Notes under the pieces: model-generated
Told to the model about the DNA's origin: nothing
Database searches by the model: none
The model's input: only the letters and a program-made list of their open reading frames with translations
Shown here: one piece after another, positions 60,101 to 64,000 of the stretch
How the letters are laid out: each line of letters starts with the position of its first letter
How positions within the stretch are numbered: the stretch's first letter is position 1
Source of the DNA: Gyrodactylus bullatarudis
Taxonomy: Eukaryota > Platyhelminthes > Monogenea > Gyrodactylidea > Gyrodactylidae
Reading direction: 5' to 3'
Length of the DNA stretch: 64,000 bases
Assembly (NCBI GenBank): GCA_012064415.1
Contig: SSNU01000207.1
Span: 229,691-293,690, forward strand
Program-made: the position numbers and the translations under genes

Positions 60101-60749
60101 CATTTCCAAGACAAATTCAAAAACTATGAAACTTCAAAGTAATCTGGTATCATTAGTAATGATTCATTACACTGTTGTGTAAATTTGAAGTTCATTTCGA
60201 TCTATCTTGTAACATAAATTTGTCTTCGGTATTGCCACAAGAACACTGAGGTCAAAAAATTGGTTCAAAACATCTGATCCAATCAATTTAAAAAGAATAG
60301 GTTTCACCATTGAATTAAGCGCGTCAAGATCTATAGCATAGCATTATAGAAAATTCCTGAAATTCTTTCGTCTGATCCTACTAGATACTACGAATTCATT
60401 CATTCTATCTACTTTTAAATATCGAACAGCCTAATATTCTTTTGAGCTTAAATATTTCTAAGCAAATTCACTTACAAGAACTATCTATGGGATCTGCTTC
60501 GTAGTAGCAATCATCGATTTCCCTCTTGATCTGACCGGAATTGCCGACACGTATCGGCTTATTCATATTGATGGGATTATTTGAGGAGTCATTTTGTATC
60601 ATTTTGGTCTTGGTACGGACATCAGAAGAGCTGTTACGAATTCTTGGTGGTATTCTAGGAGATTCTGTATTTGGAGTCATCATGTTATTGCTACTTGAAT
60701 TATTGGAGTTGTTCTGATTTTGTACAGTCTTTGGAGGTAATGGGAAACC
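57132..60749 (-). CDS. 3' half of a proline-rich signalling scaffold-like gene
   Basis: Exons complement(57132..57325, 57682..57945, 58013..58314, 59225..59375, 60476..60749) give 394 in-frame residues. An acceptor (TTTTCAG) at the upper end shows that more exons lie upstream, possibly beyond the window. The first 270 residues are disordered and rich in Asn, Ser and Pro. They carry SH3-type motifs (GFPLPPKT, PRIPPR, NLPPR, APLPP) and possible tyrosine sites (DDCYYEADP, DEVYQTPQ; YQTP fits a Crk-type Y-x-x-P). The last 125 residues form about four amphipathic helices (TQLSAWIDQVMNIKDDII, then AVLLAQKFELFAQQ, EIEDFAFVAL and FNLIFEQISSELNNL). This layout occurs in Abl kinase tails (actin-binding bundle) and Cas-type scaffolds, but I see no decisive motif, so no name is given. 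Confidence 0.6.
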
Positions 60750-60834
60750 CTGAAATAAAAATTTTGTTTTAAAAATCTCAAAAATAGTTTCTAGGGTGAT
60801 AATTTAAACTGAAAGAGGTAATTAAGCTTTAATC

Positions 60835-60995
60835 TATGATTTATACGAAAATCTCGATTTTTTCCTAAAAAATTCGAATATGTTAAAGGTTTTTTGGAAT
60901 CCTGCTCATGTTGTCCACTTTTAAGATTTAAAGAAAAAATCGAGATTTTCGTAAAAATCATAGATTCACAACTTCATATCAACCAACTTTATGTA
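60835..60995. repeat. inverted-repeat family, copy D (palindromic)
   Basis: TATACGAAAATCTCGATTTT at the left is answered by AAAATCGAGATTTTCGTA at the right. Between them are AATTCGAATATGTTAAAGG and TTTTTTGGAATCCTGCTCAT, shared with copies B and F. About 160 bp. Confidence 0.6.
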
Positions 60996-61066
60996 TAATT
61001 CATAAAGTACCATGAAGAAGAGTGTGTCCAATCAAAGCCTTAAACCAATCAGATTTCTTCTCAACT

Positions 61067-61462
61067 TTAATCAATCAATTCTAACCAACGATTTCTAATA
61101 TTTATATCCGTCTTATTACCATTAACAACTTCGTTTAGTTTAATCTCTATAGACTCCAAAATCATATTTTTATACTTATTCCTCATATTTCCTAGACTTT
61201 TTACGTTAATCAAATCTATAGTTTGATCTGGATTATCAGCCCAGTGTTTAGCTAGTACTGACTTGTCTACCTGCACCTTTTCTATAGCCTTTTTATGTTC
61301 TTTACACCTAATTTCAAAATTTCTTTCTGTACGACCTATGTATGACTTTTCGCACGAGCAAGTTATTTTATAAATACGTTGAATCTCATCTAGATCTAAT
61401 TTTTGTTTTTCAGTCAAAAAATTTCCTATTTTATTTGATCTGTATTTTCTACACAGGACTAC
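61067..61462 (-). pseudogene. Penelope-like element fragment, GIY-YIG endonuclease
   Basis: About 130 codons are open to TAA. RIYKITCSCEKSYIGRTERN is the GIY-YIG core with the Cys-x-Cys insertion typical of Penelope-like retroelements. RCKEHKKAIEK, LAKHWADNPDQTIDL and MILESIEIKLNE complete the endonuclease fold. No reverse transcriptase precedes it; upstream the frame closes at a stop. It is therefore a 5'-truncated copy, although this part is free of stops. Confidence 0.75.
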
Positions 61463-62112
61463 TTATTAGCGAATGGCAAATAATTCTTTTGCTCACGTTA
61501 AACTTCAACGCCGTTAAAAGGGAGCAATGGATCGGAGCTTCCATCAAAATTAGCTGATAGAGAGCATGCAATATACTATGGAACATGAAGGGTCGGAGGA
61601 AGAAATCAAAAAGAAAAGAACAAGAGGGAACCCAAGAATAAATCAATATGCAACCTTAGAAAGACATAAAAGATAAGACAAAATAGAATAGGCTTAGAAT
61701 GTAGATAGATATTTCATCCACTTTAGAGGAAGAAGAATCGGAAGATAATGGGTAAAAGGTGAAAACACCCAAAGAAAAACAGTTGATTATATGCTATGGA
61801 AATTCTAGATTTACTGTATGTATACAGGAGGTAATAATAATAATTAGATATTTGTGGTGATAGAGAGAGAGAGAGAGAGAAATACAGTAGTCCCTATAGA
61901 AGAGGGTAAATGTTGGAGAGTATTCGTATTCTCTCTCCCTGTAAGATGGATCAATACTTTCAATACAGTCTCTCCGTCAAACGTATGAATCTTATTTTGA
62001 CTAGAAAAATGTGTAAGACGTGAGTTTAACTTTGATTTGACAACTTGTCATATTCGAAAAGTCTCAAAAGTAATTATTAATCCTGAATTTTAGTAAATTA
62101 CCATTTTTAGTT
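61463..62112. other. intergenic with simple repeat
   Basis: No gene. It contains a (GA)n run at about 61865-61880 and purine-rich sequence. The first exons of the scaffold gene could lie here or beyond 64 kb; none was found. Confidence 0.4.
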
Positions 62113-62229
62113 GATAAATGGGATATAAGTATAGAGAAGCTTGAGCAGATAACCATCAAAGAGTGGTTAAAAATTCCTCAAGAGCGATTCAAAAGACTTG
62201 AAGATGGTTATAAAAGAAGGATTCAATAG
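62113..62229 (+). pseudogene. Tc1/mariner-like transposase tail
   Basis: A frame of 38 codons reads DKWDISIEKLEQITIKEWLK, then IPQERFKRLEDGYKRRIQ and stop. EW-x-KIP and L-x-D-x-Y-x-RR-x-Q is the usual end of Tc1-type transposases. The catalytic part is missing, so this is a relic; the match is short. Confidence 0.4.
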
Positions 62230-63410
62230 GTCAAATTAGTTCCAAAGGTATTGACATCTTTTTCTGAAGGGTCCACAAAAATTTGCGTGTACTTTCTTTA
62301 ATCCAAGATATTTAATAAATTTTTTCACCAATAAAAATTTTTATCATACTATCAAACAATGCATGAGATCTAATATGAAATTTTAAAAAATCAGAAATAG
62401 TCTATTATTATTATATCAGAAAATGATCAAAATATAATTGAAAAGAAGAGGTGGCTATATTTATGTCCACGTCTATGTATAGATCAAGTATCGTTTTTAA
62501 TGGTGTTATTTTATTGGGTAATTCCTGATAAGCCAAAAGAAAAAAAGAACCTAGAAAATGAGCCGTTCCAAGCGATCAAGTACAGAAGTTACTGTCTTGA
62601 ATCAGTTCCATCCCAAAATATTAGTACTATTAGCATAAATTAAAAAACTTTATAAATTCAATTATCAAAAATACATAAGCTTTTTTGTGTAAAATGTAAT
62701 TGATATCTGTAGAAGTTTATATAAATGATTTTTACAGGAGCTGTGACAAAATACGATAATTATCAATAGATTATCTCTTGAGTAGAGAGATAGAATAAAA
62801 AAATATTCTCGATTGTTTTAATGAGATCACGAGACTTTATGTAAATTGAATGCACAAGCATTCTTCAAGTGTACCAAATAAATATAAACTCTGAAGCCTA
62901 TCCTCCCCAAAGTGAATTCAGGAATTAAGGTCAAAGTGGGAAGAGAGAGAGAGGAATATTCTCGATACCCTAGAACAATAATTAGGTTGAATCATCATCA
63001 TCATCATCATCTTCAAAGAACACACACTGCAGTATAGTAAAATTCTATACTGACCAATGAAATTCAAGTTGGACTAGAATAAGAACCAACAACAACAACA
63101 ACAACAAGATGAGAGGTCAAACATACACACTGGACAGTAGAAGAAAAATCTATACCGATTTTAGATTGAAATTATGGTTAAAAAATGAAGATTCCATTAT
63201 CATCTCAGATTATGATTTTTACATAGAGAACTCAAATATAATCAACTTGGTAAACATAAGGACGTTATTTTGAATCTCAAGGTGGATATTTTGATTGGTA
63301 CCAAGTTAGAGAGTGATAAAAAGTAGACATACTACTCAATAGTGAACTTAACAATTTTGCTAACTTTTTTCTCAGGTGATGAGATGGGCCATATTTAGGT
63401 TTACATCCCA
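62230..63410. other. intergenic with trinucleotide repeats
   Basis: Contains (ATC)n at about 62993-63012 and (AAC)n at about 63088-63107. No supported gene. Confidence 0.4.
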
Positions 63411-64000
63411 ACATGGCCTTTACAAAAGATGATGAGCAAGACAATGCATTGGACTTCCTCGATATTTTGGTTACAAAGGAAAACGACGTAGCATATACTA
63501 AGATATACAGAAAGAAATCTGTTCTATCGCAGTTTTTGTCCAGTGTGCCAAAAGAAAAGTCTAGTGCGAAATGAATTTCTAAAAATTGAGAGAATCTCGT
63601 CTGAATGTAATAAATCAGAGGACAAGTGCATTCTTACCGATCTTTTAATGGAAGATGGCTATCCTGAAGCGTTCATTTCAAAAGCATTCTAGTATACGCG
63701 TGAAAGCTGATTCAGAGGTCGAAAAATTAACCCCAATTTATCTCAAGTTGCCGTTTAAAGGAGATGCTGCACACTCAATAACAAGTTATTTGAAATAACC
63801 AAACGAGCATTTCCTGGTCATAAGCTTCAGGTACTCCCCAGAACAAAGAAATTGATTCCCGATTTAAACAAGTATTCAATCCCTTGGCTTGAAAGAAAAG
63901 GAGTTATATACTTGTTCAAATGTAATTGTGGTTCTTCCTACGTTGGGCAGACAGTGAGACCAGTCAAGGTAAGAATAAAGGAACACCTCAGTGCGGGAAA
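63411..64000 (+). pseudogene. degenerate Penelope-like element, RT end plus GIY-YIG domain
   Basis: The protein-like pieces lie in order but in different frames with stops. FTKDDEQDNALDFLDILVTK with KIYRKKSVLSQFL is the end of the Penelope reverse transcriptase (F-L-D...Y-R-K). KIERISSECNKSEDKCILTD and PIYLKLPFKGDA follow. Finally KGVIYLFKCNCGSSYVGQTV with VKVRIKEHLSAG is the GIY-YIG endonuclease with the Cys-x-Cys insertion. At least two frameshifts and several stops make it inactive. The window ends inside the endonuclease domain. It has opposite orientation to the fragment at 61.1 kb. Confidence 0.75.

Noticed and set aside
1..64000. CRISPR arrays, bacterial operons or rRNA genes
   Set aside because: No regularly spaced direct repeats, no Shine-Dalgarno-led operons and no rRNA sequence; intron-bearing animal genes dominate.

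Overview
The window is nuclear DNA of an animal. It is AT-rich (by eye roughly 70% A+T). Its genes carry GT-AG introns and are orthologues of general animal genes: AIF, HYPK, kindlin, annexin, Rab3, TFIIH p44, the mitochondrial oxoglutarate carrier and a folate dehydrogenase. Kindlin and Rab3 point to Metazoa. Many introns are tiny: 28 nt three times, then 29, 32, 33, 34, 34, 36, 37, 38 and 38 nt, and 23 nt inside a transposon gene. With the Penelope-like and hammerhead-bearing retroelements, this recalls small-genome spiralian-like animals such as orthonectids, dicyemids or flatworms. The species cannot be named from this sequence.

Layout. 0.4-7.4 kb is gene-dense: AIFM1-like (-), a 54-residue membrane protein whose ATG is cut off by an intron (-), a HYPK orthologue (+) and an intronless kindlin (+). 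7.4-26.8 kb is mostly gene-poor. It holds degenerate inverted-repeat sequences, two copies of a piggyBac-type MITE, a broken retroelement-like frame (15.7-16.1 kb) and a GC-richer island of unknown nature (24.4 kb). 26.8-30.4 kb is an annexin gene with an apparently intact 2.4-kb hAT transposon inserted exactly at a splice donor. 31.6-33.7 kb is a divergent pair, MTHFD-like (-) and Rab3-like (+). 37.6-44.1 kb is the second dense block: GTF2H2/p44 (-), SLC25A11 (+), a small ankyrin-type gene (+), a possible GEMIN8 (-) and a domesticated hAT transposase gene (+). 44-53.7 kb is gene-poor and contains a tRNA-derived SINE with a hammerhead ribozyme, nested in a 445-bp inverted-repeat element, plus the third MITE copy. 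53.7-60.8 kb holds the end of an unidentified gene (+), a C2H2 zinc-finger/KS-rich protein (-) and the 3' half of a proline-rich scaffold-like gene (-). 61-64 kb is a retroelement graveyard with two Penelope-like GIY-YIG fragments and a Tc1/mariner-like tail.

How it works together. Neighbouring genes are mostly unrelated housekeeping genes. Four gene pairs start head-to-head with 78-188 bp between start codons, which suggests shared bidirectional promoters. Several genes have an AATAAA overlapping the stop codon, which suggests very short 3' UTRs. The mobile DNA is the most distinctive content: autonomous and domesticated hAT, piggyBac MITEs, Penelope elements, a ribozyme SINE, and a dispersed inverted-repeat family that also sits inside the long last intron of p44. 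All exon structures were built by hand. For AIFM1, HYPK, annexin, MTHFD, Rab3, p44, SLC25A11, the ankyrin-type gene and the hAT transposase, the summed coding lengths are exact multiples of three.
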